DNA from: Chondrus crispus
Lineage: Eukaryota; Rhodophyta; Florideophyceae; Gigartinales; Gigartinaceae
Direction: 5' to 3'
Length of the DNA: 64,000 nucleotides
Assembly: GCF_000350225.1 (NCBI RefSeq)
Contig: NW_005179152.1
Location: 5,752 to 69,751 of the forward strand
The notes under the pieces are model-generated. The model was given only the letters and a program-made list of their open reading frames with translations. It was not told where the DNA came from and did no database searches. Position 1 is the stretch's first letter, and each line of letters opens with the position of its first letter. The translations under genes were made by a program, and so were the position numbers. Below are positions 1 through 11,309 of the stretch, one piece after another.

Positions 1-1819
1 TCTTTTTCATTTTCCTTGCAACATGCCTCCATCCGTCTCCGGTCACACCTTGGTCCTTAGACTTCTCTCCTTTTGCAGTGGTCAACTCAAATCCCTTTTC
101 TGTCCCCTCAATGATATCATCAATAACTGCCGCCAGTACCTCGTTTGTAGATACCCCTGGAGGAGTTAGCCCGATAGGTCTGATGGCTCCTGCTCCATTG
201 CGGTTCTCCGGAGCCATACTTATTGGCAGCATGTATACACCACCCATGCTTCCTTTCTTTCCAATGTACGGCGTAAATCCATCAGAGTACAGAAACATTC
301 TATACACAACGTACTTTCTTCCATCTTCCAAACGTCCACTGCTTTCCGCATCGACGCGATGACCCTTGTTCATTGGATTATCATCGGCAGATACTCGTTT
401 CACTACGGTTTTGTCAAACATCTGGTTGTAAACGCCCCTATTCGTTCCGGTGAGATTCGAAACATTTCTTTCAGAAGATACAACCAAGCTGGTGGCGTAG
501 TCGTCATCACAGTTCTGTCTTCTCCACATCCTATACACAAGGAAGGGTGTTTGCGTTGGTTCTTCCGAATCTTCGGCGTCTGGCTGTCCTGGGAGTGCAA
601 GTTCGACGACCATGTCACTGGGAAGGAATGCCCGAGATTCTGGTCTCTTCGTCTTCATCGTTTTGGTACGCTTTGAATTGGACTCCGCCTGCGGTTCTGT
701 CCAGTTTGGCTCATCGTAAACAAAGAAGGAAGATACAACTGCATGAAATGTCATGTTCGTTGAGGACGTTACTGCAAACTGGGCTTGCATCAATCTGCCC
801 TTCACTGCGTCACTTGTTTCGACCGTAATGTTAAGAAGGAGCCCTTTTCGCAGTTTCACTGTCACACCATCTTCGGTTGGAATCCGATAAACAGATAGAC
901 TCCCAGCCCTATCCTTGATTATTGGAGTGTCCTCAATATCCGAGAACCTCGGTATCTCGATTGACGGATCCATATCATGCCGTCTTCCTTGCACCATCTC
1001 CCGCAATTTTGCTGTCGAAAAGTCAAGTTTTGCCCAGTTGCTCGGTCTTACAATCATGGTCGGAGCGCTGTCCTGTGAGGTATACTTTCCAACGCCAGCC
1101 TTCGACCCAGACTTCGACAAATCCACAGTAAACATTTCTACATGACAAGGAACGAAGAAGTTGGATTTCGCAAATGGACGAACACGTCTCTTCAGAGTAG
1201 ATGTACTTGGCAGTTTGAGAGTGAGCTGCCTTTCATTCGGTCTCCAGTTCCTAAAGTTGGCAAGTGTCTGATACGCAGTCTCGCTGAGACGCGTGCTCCC
1301 AGTTGCTGTTATCAGTGATGCAATATTTGTCCAGGTCAATCGAATTCCACCAGAAGCGCTTTCGAACATGCTGTCTATCAGCTCCTCAGACTCCTCAGCT
1401 TCGTAGGCATTGTCCTGCTCAACGCTCAATCCAATGTCTAATCCAGAAATTCCTTCGCTTTCTTCACAACGGATCGTGTTATTTCGTTCGGGGTGAGGAC
1501 TTGATGGAAGTGCCTCCACACCGTCATGCATGACGCCTTGGTATTCTTGGAGGTCGCTTAAAAGCCCGTCTCTCAAAAGGGAAGCGTAGGATTCTGACTG
1601 ACCGTCTAGTAACATGAACCCATCTCCTGGACGTTTAGCTGGCTTTGTAGACAGTTGCCTACATGGCCTTGCTCTTTTTCGATTTCTTTCAAGCTGAGGT
1701 TCAGAAGAAGATGGTGCGTGCCCATCCGAATTAGTCCCTTGTGATGCAACATCTTCGGAACGCTTTGCATAAGGTCCGCGTTTTTTAAGAACCCAACGAC
1801 TCTTGCTTTGACGCCCCAT
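1..1819 (-). CDS. Long partial ORF, possible EnSpm/CACTA (Tnp2-like) transposon protein
   Basis: Read on the minus strand from the ATG at 1817-1819, I find no stop codon down to base 1, giving at least 606 residues with the C-terminus outside the window. An in-frame TAG lies a short way upstream of the ATG. The start is basic (MGRQSKSRWVLKKRGPYAKR). An acidic, Ser-rich stretch follows, then a mixed alpha/beta-looking region. Near the open end is a segment including FLYSDGFTPYIGKKGSMGGV, followed by a Gly/Pro-containing stretch and an acidic helix. That layout recalls the region before the catalytic core in Tnp2-type transposases of protist EnSpm/KDZ elements. The family call is inference; the open frame is what I see. 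No frameshift or stop interrupts it, unlike almost every other element gene here. Confidence 0.7.
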   Translation of the reverse strand, partial: MGRQSKSRWVLKKRGPYAKRSEDVASQGTNSDGHAPSSSEPQLERNRKRARPCRQLSTKPAKRPGDGFMLLDGQSESYASLLRDGLLSDLQEYQGVMHDGVEALPSSPHPERNNTIRCEESEGISGLDIGLSVEQDNAYEAEESEELIDSMFESASGGIRLTWTNIASLITATGSTRLSETAYQTLANFRNWRPNERQLTLKLPSTSTLKRRVRPFAKSNFFVPCHVEMFTVDLSKSGSKAGVGKYTSQDSAPTMIVRPSNWAKLDFSTAKLREMVQGRRHDMDPSIEIPRFSDIEDTPIIKDRAGSLSVYRIPTEDGVTVKLRKGLLLNITVETSDAVKGRLMQAQFAVTSSTNMTFHAVVSSFFVYDEPNWTEPQAESNSKRTKTMKTKRPESRAFLPSDMVVELALPGQPDAEDSEEPTQTPFLVYRMWRRQNCDDDYATSLVVSSERNVSNLTGTNRGVYNQMFDKTVVKRVSADDNPMNKGHRVDAESSGRLEDGRKYVVYRMFLYSDGFTPYIGKKGSMGGVYMLPISMAPENRNGAGAIRPIGLTPPGVSTNEVLAAVIDDIIEGTEKGFELTTAKGEKSKDQGVTGDGWRHVARKMKK

Positions 1820-2245
1820 CTGTGACAGTTTCGACCAGGTCCGCAACTAGAAGTGGGGCTGCAGTGAAGTTTGGCATGGACCTCGGCATTAACAAGATTT
1901 CAGCAAGCTTACTGCTCTACAGCCGAAAGAAGGTCTTTTGTTACATTTGGCGATGCATACGGTTGTGTCGTTAATATTAAAGCTTGGTTCAATGAATAGA
2001 AACGGTAAAAAGGATATGCTCCTACTCGCATTTTGATGTGATGCCGCATGCAAAAGCTCAATGAATGGCTGTCGTTAAGGACAGCCATGCCATACCGAAT
2101 TCGGTAATTTCAAATTGAGATTTCAGTACGACACGTGCCCATGAACAGTTTGAAATATCTAGCTACTGGTTTTTTCTGAACACTGCATATATATATGCAG
2201 CAATATAGTTCCAGGACGAGATCCAACTCTCTGCACGCCCGTCGT
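1820..2245. other. No gene seen
   Basis: AT-rich spacer between the long partial ORF and the first minisatellite. I see no ORF of note, no RNA gene and no clear repeat. Confidence 0.4.
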
Positions 2246-2742
2246 CCGCAGTCTTGATCCACCATGCATCCCGTTTTCTGACAGTTTCCTCTCTGCGAGT
2301 TGCGTGTTCGGTTGAGATATCATCCACACAGTAAGTGAAGCTACTTCTCCCAGAGTCTTGACCCACAACGCATCCGTTTCTCTAACAGTTTCCGTTCTGC
2401 GAGTTGCTTGTCTGTTTGAAATATCATCCGCAGTAAGTGACGCCACTTCTCCCACAGTTCTGACCCACCACGCATCCATTTTTCTAACAGTTTCCTTTCT
2501 GCGAGTTGTGTGTTTGTTTGGGATATCATCCACAGTAAGTGACGCCATTTCTGCCACAGTTCTGACCCACCACGAATCCATTTTTCTAACAGTTTCCTTT
2601 CTGCGAGTTGCGTGTTTGGTTGAGATATCATCCATAGTAAGTGACGCCACTTCTGCCACAGTCATGACCCACCGCGCATCCCCGTTTCTGACAGTTTGCT
2701 TTCTGCGAGTTGCGTGTTTGGTTGAAATCTCATGCGGAGACA
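2246..2742. repeat. Minisatellite, about 102-bp unit, nearly 5 copies
   Basis: The marker CT(A/G)ACAGTTTCC with TCTGCGAGTT recurs at 2278, 2382, 2484, 2586 and 2688, so the spacing is 104, 102, 102 and 102 bp. Because 102 is divisible by three, several frames stay open through the array. On the minus strand (2159-2875) this gives a 238-residue ORF with a 34-residue repeat whose units contain THATRRKETVRK-like and WWVRTVAEVASL segments. An open frame through such an array is not evidence of a gene by itself. Confidence 0.85.
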
Positions 2743-3417
2743 CGAGTGCGCTGCAGACGTTTGGTAAGTGAGCGCTTTCTCTAGGCAATGCCGTTTTGCG
2801 ATTACCTACAAAGCTGTAACGTAAGTTCGCACATTCTCTAACACATTGAAAGTTTCGAAGAACTGTTCTGACCAAGCCTCACAGCGTTCCTTGTCTCACT
2901 GCAGGTCAACCCGCCCGTCTTCTAACTCAGGATCAGGTAAGCCATCAGTACACCCTCCTTGGTCTATCAGAATTCCAATCCACCATCATGACGTACTGTG
3001 ACCGTAACTGACCTCTCTTATTATGTTTATTGGCGTTGATTATTGTATTTAACGGAAGCGCAATGAACCACTGCTGCGGTATTCCGGTATTTGGACGGGG
3101 TAGATGTAGTGTATGTAGCCGTAACAATACTCTTTGGTTGCTACAAATAAATGTGATGTGAACGCCGCTGGAACCCCTATCGGTTTCATCCTTCGGGTTG
3201 GGACCGTTTCTGGACCGGCGGGGTGATATCACCTTTGCAAGAAAGGTACTGGATTAACATTTCATTGACTGAGAGTAGGTCGGAGCATTACGTCTAGTGT
3301 TGCATTGGAGCTGCGAATGGAGACATATTTTCACTGCCCTGGAGCAGCAAAACATGGTCGTCGGTGGCTGCGCATATGCAGCGATGATCACCGTCTCATC
3401 ATTGCATCAATGTAAAA
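2743..3417. other. No gene seen
   Basis: Spacer between the two minisatellites. Short ORFs on both strands show no recognisable motif, and nothing else stands out. Confidence 0.4.
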
Positions 3418-3740
3418 GCGTTTGGCCCTGCGGGACCTGCCCGTGTACAGCGCCAGCCAGCCATCTACCGCCGCAGGCCAGGCAGAGACGCTGTGCCATA
3501 ACTATGCTGCTTTTCATCCAATGGCGTTTGGCACTGCGAGACTTACCCGTGTGCAGCGCCAGCCAGTCATCTACCGCCACAGGCCAGGCAGAGACGCCGT
3601 GCAATAACTCTGCTGCTTTTCAGCCAATGGCGTTTGGCACTGCGAGACTTACCTGTGTGCAGCGCCAGCCAGTCATCTACCGCCACAGGCCAGGCAGAGA
3701 CGCTGTGCCATAACTATTCTGATTTTCAGCCAATGGCGTT
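3418..3740. repeat. Minisatellite, 106-bp unit, 3 copies
   Basis: The marker GCGTTTGGC(A/C)CTGCG occurs at 3418, 3524 and 3630, an exact 106-bp period, and a partial copy starts at 3736. Copies 2 and 3 are nearly identical and copy 1 is more diverged. Since 106 is not divisible by three, the repeat shifts frame each time and is unlikely to be coding. Confidence 0.85.
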
Positions 3741-3865
3741 ATTGGTAAAAAATGTGCAAAATCGCGACATGAAATCAACAAGCGTTGCTACATTTATGAC
3801 ACATTTTTTGCTGGCCCCGGACCAAAATATTTGCGCCGATTTTTTATTGCCTCCGATAGGCTGAT

Positions 3866-4429
3866 TTGACCTTCCTGTGGGTCTCACCGACTTCACTCCC
3901 TGTCGATCCGGCCGGCCCCACTCTCCCCGTGAATGCTTCGATAAGGGCGACCAGAGCCCCCGAGTGTGAGGAGGTCAAATCCCCTTTGCGGTCTCATTCA
4001 CCTCCAGTGGCCAGGTGTTACCCTCTATCAGAGACGAGAGAGGTCTCCTCGTCATCTAGCCGGACTGACAGTCTGTCCGTGCGCGCAGCCCCAGAAAGGA
4101 AGGGAAATTCTTCGTCCCTTACCCCCTTGGCTCCTCCTGCTCCGTCTGCCCCTGTGCACGTCCCAGCTCGTCCCCCTTCTCCTGCGGCTGTTCCAGTTGC
4201 CGTCTCCTTGCCACCAATTGCCGACGCAGTCCAATCGACCAGGGGAGGTTCGACCTCCCCGTCCTCTTCAGATATCGTCAAAAAGAACGATGGCGCCGCC
4301 AGCGTTTATCGCACATTACTCCGTGCCCATGGAATAAACGAGGGGGCTCTTCGAAGAGCGTCCCTTGTTGACCTGCGCTTACTGGCGCAACTTGTCGCCT
4401 CACTTCCAAAGAAAAATATCCTTGGGTAA
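3866..4429 (+). CDS. Hypothetical Pro/Ser-rich protein
   Basis: A 187-codon plus-strand ORF. The middle is rich in Pro, Ala, Ser and Val (PPAPSAPVHVPARPPSP). The last 50 residues look helical, with spaced leucines (EGALRRASLVDLRLLAQLV). I do not recognise a family. It lies beyond the 3' side of gypsy A copy 1 and antisense to it, so it could be an accessory or antisense reading frame of an element, or a chance ORF in pyrimidine-rich DNA. No promoter is evident. Confidence 0.3.
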   Translation: MTFLWVSPTSLPVDPAGPTLPVNASIRATRAPECEEVKSPLRSHSPPVARCYPLSETREVSSSSSRTDSLSVRAAPERKGNSSSLTPLAPPAPSAPVHVPARPPSPAAVPVAVSLPPIADAVQSTRGGSTSPSSSDIVKKNDGAASVYRTLLRAHGINEGALRRASLVDLRLLAQLVASLPKKNILG

Positions 4430-4831
4430 ATCGTCCCATTGACCCCTTACCGATGGTAGCGTCCTGCCGATCCATGTTCGGATCATTGTCCTCTGAGAGT
4501 GTCGTCCCATCGTCGACACTTCCCTTCGTTCCACCGAAAATAAATTGCATTTCCGTCTCCTATCAACTTCCTGCTCTTTTTTCATACGCCCCGTCGCCGC
4601 GGTCGCATCTTCTTCTCTCCACTTTCCTTCTCTTTTCCTCGTTACTGTCTCCCTTGTCTTATCCACTTTCCGTGCACCCCTGCGTCCCTTCCTAACACAT
4701 CGTCCCTTGACGTCAAATTCTCCTTCTCGCTCATAGCTACAGTAGTTTTCTCACCGCCAAAAAAACCCCCAGGAAGAATGTAGTGACTTTTTGCATTCCG
4801 CACACAAAGCCTTGCGTAGTTCCCCCTAAAA
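4430..4831. other. Pyrimidine-rich spacer, no gene seen
   Basis: Strongly C/T-rich on the plus strand, with short overlapping ORFs only. I see no motif. Confidence 0.35.
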
Positions 4832-6520
4832 TCAAAATTCCAGGGCTCTGACGATCATCCTTTCTGATAGGGTGCGCTCGTCGTGAATGTAGTCGCCAAC
4901 TCGGTGGCGGTCGGGGTTGTCTCTTCCCGATCTTGCCCTGTTGATGGGGTGCCACTCTGGCCACGTAGACTTCTCAAGCCTATCAACTAACCCAGCTCGT
5001 TCGCGGCGAAGATGCCGTCGGCATGTCTCCGACGTTTTATCTCGCAAACTCTGCTCGTCAAAGAGCGCTTCAACCCTTGTCAAATAAAAACGGTCAGTCT
5101 GCTTCACCCGTTTTTTTCTTTTGTGCCTCATTTTCCTACTAAGTAGGGAATTCTCCCCGTCTCCATCGACCTCCTTTTCCCTACAAACATGCCTTGATAT
5201 TTGTGAAGAGGGGAATTTAATTTCCCTCACCTGGCGTCATCCTCCAGCGCATGTTCTTGCATACGACGCAGTTCTACGCGGGCAAAATTCACTTCTGCGC
5301 ACCACTTCTGCCGCCGGAGATATTGCTGTTCATCTGGAGATGCCCAAGCCTAGAGTAGCTCATTACCAGACCTCAACAGATTTAAGTTCGAACGTCTTCG
5401 CAGAAGACGTAAAAACCGATCAATCATGTCGTCTTGTGTGTCGGCAAAGTCCCAGTACCTTCTCTGAAATTGCTGACAGAGCATCATTGCCTGGAAAGGT
5501 TCATCTTTGTCTGTCATGGCCGGGAGCGGAATATCAGTCTCCGTCTGCTGCAGGGTGTTCAGCACCGGCGCTGTGCCCTCTTCCATAGCCGTGTCACTAG
5601 AAACATTCTCTTCTGCCCTGCCATTTTCGTTCTCTACGGGGTAAAGATCCGCAGGGATCGTAGCATCTATTCCTTTTTCTTCTTGATGTCTGACAGTATT
5701 GTTATGGCGATCTGAAGTCTCCATGGGCTCGTCGTCTTTCTCGTCCGGCCCCAGACCCAATGTCTTGTCATATGAGAGATCAGGCGCGGAAAAGGAAAAG
5801 TCTTGGTCAAATTCACCTGCATCTTTGCTTCCTCCATCCCCTTGAGTTCCGGTCTCCTCCGTTTTGGCATGTGCTGTGGTGGTGGTCGTCTTGGGGGCTT
5901 TTCGCGGTAGCCCTCTGCCCGAGGACGTGCGCCCTCTTTTCCTTCTAGGACAATGTAGCTACCATTTCGTTTCGGAGTTCCACTTAGCCCCTTTCGAACT
6001 GGGGAGTCCTTTTTTTCCACCGCGCATTCGCACTGCCACCTCTTCCCGGCGAAGAGACGGCTTCGATTCTTTCCCCATCATTCTGCTCAATATTTCTAGA
6101 ACCTAATCGCCCTGCACGTCTCCTGGTTGAGGGTGATGCGGGCGCTTTCACAGCTTCAACCTGTTCGCGCTGCTCTTTCCCTAGACCCGCACCACTTTCG
6201 CAATCGCCTTCTTCTTGCGGGTAGATACCCCTCTCTCTTGCCCATCTTGAAACTCACGCGATTTCGGATCTCGTGACGCGGTTCGGTTCCGTCGCGTTGC
6301 CAGTCTCCGTATCTCTTGTTAGTCTTCCCCGCGCCGCTCCTCTTGGTCGAGAATTCCCGTCTTGTAGATGTCCGCGCGGCGACGCGCGTCCTCAAGGTCA
6401 CTAGACAAAGCAAAATAAAAATGGGACAGAAAGAAAGAAAAACAGGGAGGAGTTGATCGCCGGGGATCGGTGAGTGTGTTACGCGCGCGCTAGGAAATTT
6501 TTGCGTGCCGTTGCACATCT
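4832..6520 (-). pseudogene. Degraded coding region of unknown function
   Basis: Consecutive minus-strand frames look protein-like but are broken by stops and frame changes. From 5' to 3' they hold: a basic Arg/Lys-rich part (about 6000-6520); an RKRGRTSSGRG-type basic run followed by an acidic stretch (5560-5930); a helical, Arg-rich part containing QFQRRYWDFADTQDD (5350-5560); a TAG at 5350-5352; a further open stretch to a TGA near 5233; then a shifted frame with many Arg and Glu (4832-5230). Charged composition and frame-to-frame continuity suggest one old gene of about 500 residues. I cannot name it. Its position beyond the chromodomain end of gypsy A copy 1, in the same sense, would allow a 3' accessory ORF of that element. 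Confidence 0.4.
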
Positions 6521-6574
6521 TCTAAGTACCCAGCGCCTCGTGCGCTCGACGCGACATGCCTTCCTAAATTTTGC

Positions 6575-7290
6575 TTAAAAATTCCCGATGTAATTCTCTG
6601 TTCCACTTGGGCATCGCGACACTTGTCGATCTTCACGGGGTGTTGTTGCGGTGTACTCGGGGATGTACCGCGGCTTACGCGATGGGCCATCCAACAACAA
6701 CTGCCCGCCCTTCGGACTCTCCCCTCGCATCGTGGTGCATCTCTTCAACCTCAAGAGGTACGCCTCCCACGCCTCCGACTCTCGTTCCTGCCAATGCCTC
6801 AGCCTCGTCGCACATTTCATCATCCACTTCCTCCTGCTTCGCCTTGCCAGCATGCGTATGCACCTCAGCCACATCCTTTAGACCCCTTCTCCCTCGACTC
6901 AAAGATAACCCACTCGTCCGTCTGACGCACCCCCATGCCCACCGTGGAGGACAGTAGTCTGCTCTTCCTTTCCCTGTCGCTCCCCACAGTATCAGCGAGA
7001 ATAGCCCACTTGCGCGGGATATTCGAGTGTATATCATTCGCGACCGACACAGCCTGATCGGTACGCCTGCACACGCGACTGCGGAACCACGCTTGTTCCT
7101 CCACTTACCCTCTTTCCAATGCGTTCCGCTCTCCCATTTATGCTGCCGTCTGGTTGCCACCAGACACTTCCTCAATCACCCACAGCCCTTCAACCAGCCG
7201 TCGGCCATTTCAGCCCTTCTCCAACGACATGAAGTACGCCCCTCCGGGAACCTCTGCCTTAATATCATCGTCGTGCGCGGTCACTCGTAG
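6575..7290 (-). pseudogene. Short degraded coding fragments
   Basis: Overlapping minus-strand ORFs (6675-7175, 6865-7104, 6575-6874) have charged, protein-like composition, for example RKWAILADTVGSDRERKSRL, but none is long and no family is recognisable. They may continue the degraded region at 4832-6520. Confidence 0.2.
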
Positions 7291-8065
7291 AGCACACGTC
7301 TGCCGGACTCCGTCCTGTCTCACGGCGTTCGCTACATACTTATAATTTTTCTAATCTAACTAATGTCACCTGGTTGGCCATCAACGTCGTGCATCCATTT
7401 TTCTTTTCTCTTCTTGTAAGTGGACGACTTGGTTCACCTTCCTCATTCTCTTAGGGGCCCCGGACGTTGCCCGGGGCTGTGTCTTCGACATCAAAAAAAC
7501 AAAAGAAACAAAACCGAAGCAAAGAAAAGGAAAAGAAAATAAAAGAGATGTCTTCGTTATGACCCGGTGAGAATCCCGCGACGCGGGTGTCGGCCGTAAC
7601 CTTGTCGAAGGCGGAATTGATCTCAAAGATTATCGCCTCTTCAACGTCCTCCTTGGGATCCTCGTAAACTTGCTGACCGACCTCCGCGGTGCGGGGTCGT
7701 GTCCCCAACATCTCAAAAATAAAATAAAATAGGACAACACAAAAGCAATCACAAATAAAACAAAAACGAGACCGAACTGTTATGAAGGTAAGAGTGAAAA
7801 AGGTGGATTGTCCAGTCCATGTCCCCGTTCTTCCAGCGTTCTTTCTTCGCTTGGCACCCCGTTACGCGACTTCCGACCTGAGTATCTCATCACGACGCTC
7901 ATCCTACTCGTGCGCGCTCTTCTTCTACTTGCGGGGGGCTATCTGAAGGCCCCTCACCTGGTTTGTTCCATCTTATCGTTCCCCTTTTCTTGACCCTCAG
8001 GTCGGTTCGCTCTGCCCAGTGCAGATTACCGCACTGACACTGACATGTGAAATTCTTGGTTACCA
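7291..8065. other. No gene seen; two A-rich tracts
   Basis: Contains A-rich tracts at about 7490-7550 and 7710-7770, each preceded by a GTGTC(T/C)-containing sequence ending in CATC, as if a short segment had been duplicated. The 3' LTR of the neighbouring gypsy element would be expected here or further left, but no copy of the right LTR is visible. Confidence 0.4.
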
Positions 8066-9613
8066 CTATCTTGATTGCGCTTGCGCGACCTGCGCGGGCA
8101 AGGATAGTCTTTTCCGTCGGAAATACGTGACGGCCGCGCTGCGGGGCAATTGCTCGATAGGTTCCCACGTTGCGTCCTTGAGGTTATACCCATACCATCT
8201 CACTTTGAGAATTAATTTCTTCCCGTCGTAGCCGTGGTCCACGATCTTATCGATCACATACTCCTGACTCCCGGCTCCTTCTTCCTGCGTGTCCAACTGT
8301 CCGTCCCCCTTCCGAAGAGTCAGTGACTCCTCCTCACCCTGTCCTTCCGAACCTCCCATCTCTTGTAGACCGGACGGGGTGCCTGTAGCTTCCTGATTTA
8401 TCAACGGTCCGTCATCCATCCTATCCTTCGCTTGCGCGGCGGGTCCTTCTCGTTTTCCTCCTGCGTTGAGAAATTGTAGCGCTTGTCGTAGCCCGACTAT
8501 CGGCGTGTAGTCCATGGGACTAGGGGCTAATTCGACTCTATCTCGCGACACGCGCTCTTCCTGGTCGCCGATGGCAATGACGACCGTATTCTCAGTTGAT
8601 TCCTTCACTTGATATGGACCTGTAGCCACTTGTGCCAACTTATGTTTCGGCTCGGTGGCCGTGCCTTGTTCTTTCCGAAGGAATACGTATGATCCTGAAG
8701 GGATGTCATACTTCGACTTGCGGAGCCTTGCGTCGAAATTTCGCTTGTAGCGCGCTTGTTCTTTCCTCAAGCTCTTACCAGCGCCTTTCATCAGGCTTTC
8801 CAACCACGACTGCCATTTCAGGTAGTACGCTCGATTCGAGCTAAATCCTTCCAAACTTGGCTGTGCTTGTAACGCAATGCTTCTCGGCGCCCGAGCTAAC
8901 ACCAGCTCGAAGGGCGCGATGTTCGTAGTTTGATGCACTTGCGTGTGGTATGCGAACGTCACGGCGTCGCTAAATAGGTCCCAGTCCTTGGGATGCTCTC
9001 CAGCATATTTTCGCAACGCGAAAGTCAGCGTGTGGTTAAACCTCTCAACTTGGCCGTTGGCTTGCGGGTGGTACGTAGTCGTGAACACATTGCGTATGCC
9101 GAGAATTCGACAGACGCTCTGAAAAATCCGGGCCGTGAATTGTGTTCCATTGTCGGACAGCAGCTTGACCGGCGGTCCGTACACGAATACCCAATGGTGA
9201 ACGAAGGCTTGTGCGATGTGCGCAGCTGATGTCTTCTTCAACGGTACGGTTCGTACCAGTTTCTAGTATCGATTGCTGATCACGAGAATATACCGATTTC
9301 CTCGTTTAGTTGTAATTAGCTCGCCGAGAATGTCGATGGCGACAAACTCCAGCGGAGCTTTGGGCGTGAACAGCTTCATTTCCTTCGTGTTTCTTCTTAA
9401 CTTCACCCTTTCCCGCGCGCATGCGGCGCAATTCTTCGCGACTGCGTAGTTGTCTAGGGCCATCGTAGGCCAGTAGAAACATCTTCTCAATGTCTTGTAA
9501 AGTTTCCTGCCCCCGGGTGGCCTGCCAATTTTGCGTAGTGGCTCAACCCTAGGACGCGGTCCCTTAACGATTGCAGTACCACCACTCGTACAAACTCCGT
9601 CGCGGTACAGCAT
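8066..9613 (-). pseudogene. Gypsy A copy 1 integrase with C-terminal chromodomain
   Basis: Integrase inserts the cDNA copy into host DNA. The zinc-binding part (9400-9560) has CAAC of the H2C2 module, whose His residues (LSHYAKLAGHPG) lie in the previous frame, so a frameshift near 9530 splits it. The catalytic core shows the D of VAIDILGEL, the D of LLSDNGTQF and the E of NGQVERFN. A TAG at 9263-9265 interrupts the core in frame. The C-terminus ends in a chromodomain (ILKVRWYGYNLKDATWEPIE), which in chromoviruses steers insertion to marked chromatin. The stop, not a missing residue, makes it inactive. Confidence 0.88.
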
Positions 9614-11309
9614 AGAGTTCCTTCGAGTTCCTCGGTCTCCATGCTGAACGTTCTCACCTTTCTGGCTTCCATTTCTTCCTTGATGCGGTTGCAGAAGGGG
9701 TCGACGGCTTGCCCGCCAATGAGCTCCTCCGGAGTGACAGCTTGGAATTGATCGAGGCGATCAGGGGCGGCCCGCCCCTCAAGAGCGAGGATGTCGTCTA
9801 GCGCGACAGAATTGTCCTCGTCCTCCACTGTTCCCTCGGCCGGTTCGGCCATAAAGCATGGAATTTTGTCGTCGATTTCGTCGACGGTTTCTCCAGCGGT
9901 CCGTAGTCTTGACAGGGCATCAGCTTGGCTGTTAGCCTTGCCCTTCTTGTACTTGATTTCGAAATCAAATTCAGAGAGGCGGAGCCTCCATCGGATTAAT
10001 CTCCCGCTGGGGTCGGTTACGTTCATCAACCACCTCAATGAGGCATGGTCGGTATGCACAATGAAGTGCTCGCCATATAAATATGGTCTTAGAGTCTGTA
10101 CGGCCCAAATTACCGCTACACATTCTTTTTCTGATACAGAATAGTTTCTCTCGGCTGCGGCTAACGTTCTTGAAAAGAACCCGATGGGTTCACGTTGCGC
10201 ATCCGGATGCGTTTGAAATAATGCAGCGCCGATTTGATAGTCGCTTGCATCAGTGTCTACCGAGTAGGGTAGGTCCTTCTTCGGCAGCGCCAACACCGGC
10301 GGTGCCAAGATGGCGTCCTTGAGCTTATGAAAAGCTTTTTCGCACGGTTCGTCGAATCCTTCCAACTGGACCGGTTGTCCCTTCTTCAATAGTTGATTGA
10401 GCGGATGCGCGATTTTTGCGTAATGTGGGACAAAGCTGCGGTAGACATTGCAGAGTCCCAAGAAGCTCCTGAGCTGGGTCTGCGTTTGAGGGTACCTCAC
10501 TTGTTCCTGTGCGGCGGTTCGCGCGGCGTCAACTTCCAATGTACCTGGCCGAACGACGTGGCCCAGGTACTTGATCTTTTCGACGAAAAATTCGCACTTG
10601 CGAAGCTTGAGCTTCACACCTGCCTTTTCCAATACAGAAAGTATTTCGTAAACGTGGACGACGTGCTCCTCCCAAGATTTGCTGAAGATGATGATATCAT
10701 CTAGATATACCAGACAGCATTTCCAGCAGAACGGAGAGAGCAGGATATCCATAGCTCTTTGAAACGTCGCTGGCGCATTGGTAAGCCCGAAGGGCATTCT
10801 TGAAAACGGTAGAGACCTGAGTGACACGAAAAAGCTGTCTTGTCGCGGTCCGCTTCCGGAATAGGCATTTGCCAATACCCTGAAATCGCGTTCAACACGG
10901 AACAGACCTTGGTGTCTCCCAACGAGTCCAGACACTCATCCATGCGCGGCAAAGGGTACGTGTCCTTCACCGTTACCGCGTTTAACCTGCGATATTGGAT
11001 ACAAAAGCGCATCGATCCGTCCGGTTTGGGCACCAATAAAACGAGCGACGCCCATTCTGACTGCGCCGGCTCGATGAATCCTGCTTCTAACATCTTCTGT
11101 ACTTCTGCGTCCTCGACCTCCCGAGCCTTTGGACCGGCTCGGTAGGGAGCTTGTGCGATTGGCCTTGTACCCGGGGCCAGTTCAATCCGGTGGACCGTGG
11201 TGTTGATTTCACCAAGGGTCCCATTCCACATGCGGGAATATTTTTTTAGCATCCGACGGAATCTTTCGCGCAGCCGGTCCGGCACCTGGCTCAGGTCGAG
11301 CTCCTCCAC
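9487..11309 (-). pseudogene. Gypsy A copy 1 reverse transcriptase and RNase H
   Basis: RT copies the element RNA into DNA and RNase H removes the RNA strand. The N-terminal half (10701-11309) runs from LGEINTTVHRIELAPGTRP through SMRFCIQYRRLNAVTVKDTY. Motif A reads VLNAISGYWQ where copy 2 has ALDAISEYWQ, so the first catalytic Asp is Asn here. A frameshift near 10800 moves reading to the second half, which holds YLDDIIIF, the connection and RNase H (DTDASDYQIGAALFQT, TDHASLRWLM, ADALSRL) and then the start of the integrase zinc module. The D-to-N change and the frameshift both predict an inactive RT. Confidence 0.9.

Noticed and set aside
2246..3740. Possible CRISPR array
   Set aside because: Whole units repeat without unique spacers, and the genome is eukaryotic.
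3407..3864. Overlapping ORFs in the 106-bp repeat
   Set aside because: Unit length not divisible by three and all frames share the same repeated peptide pieces.
7440..7770. A-rich tracts as a non-LTR retrotransposon tail
   Set aside because: No ORF with endonuclease or RT upstream and no target duplication seen.
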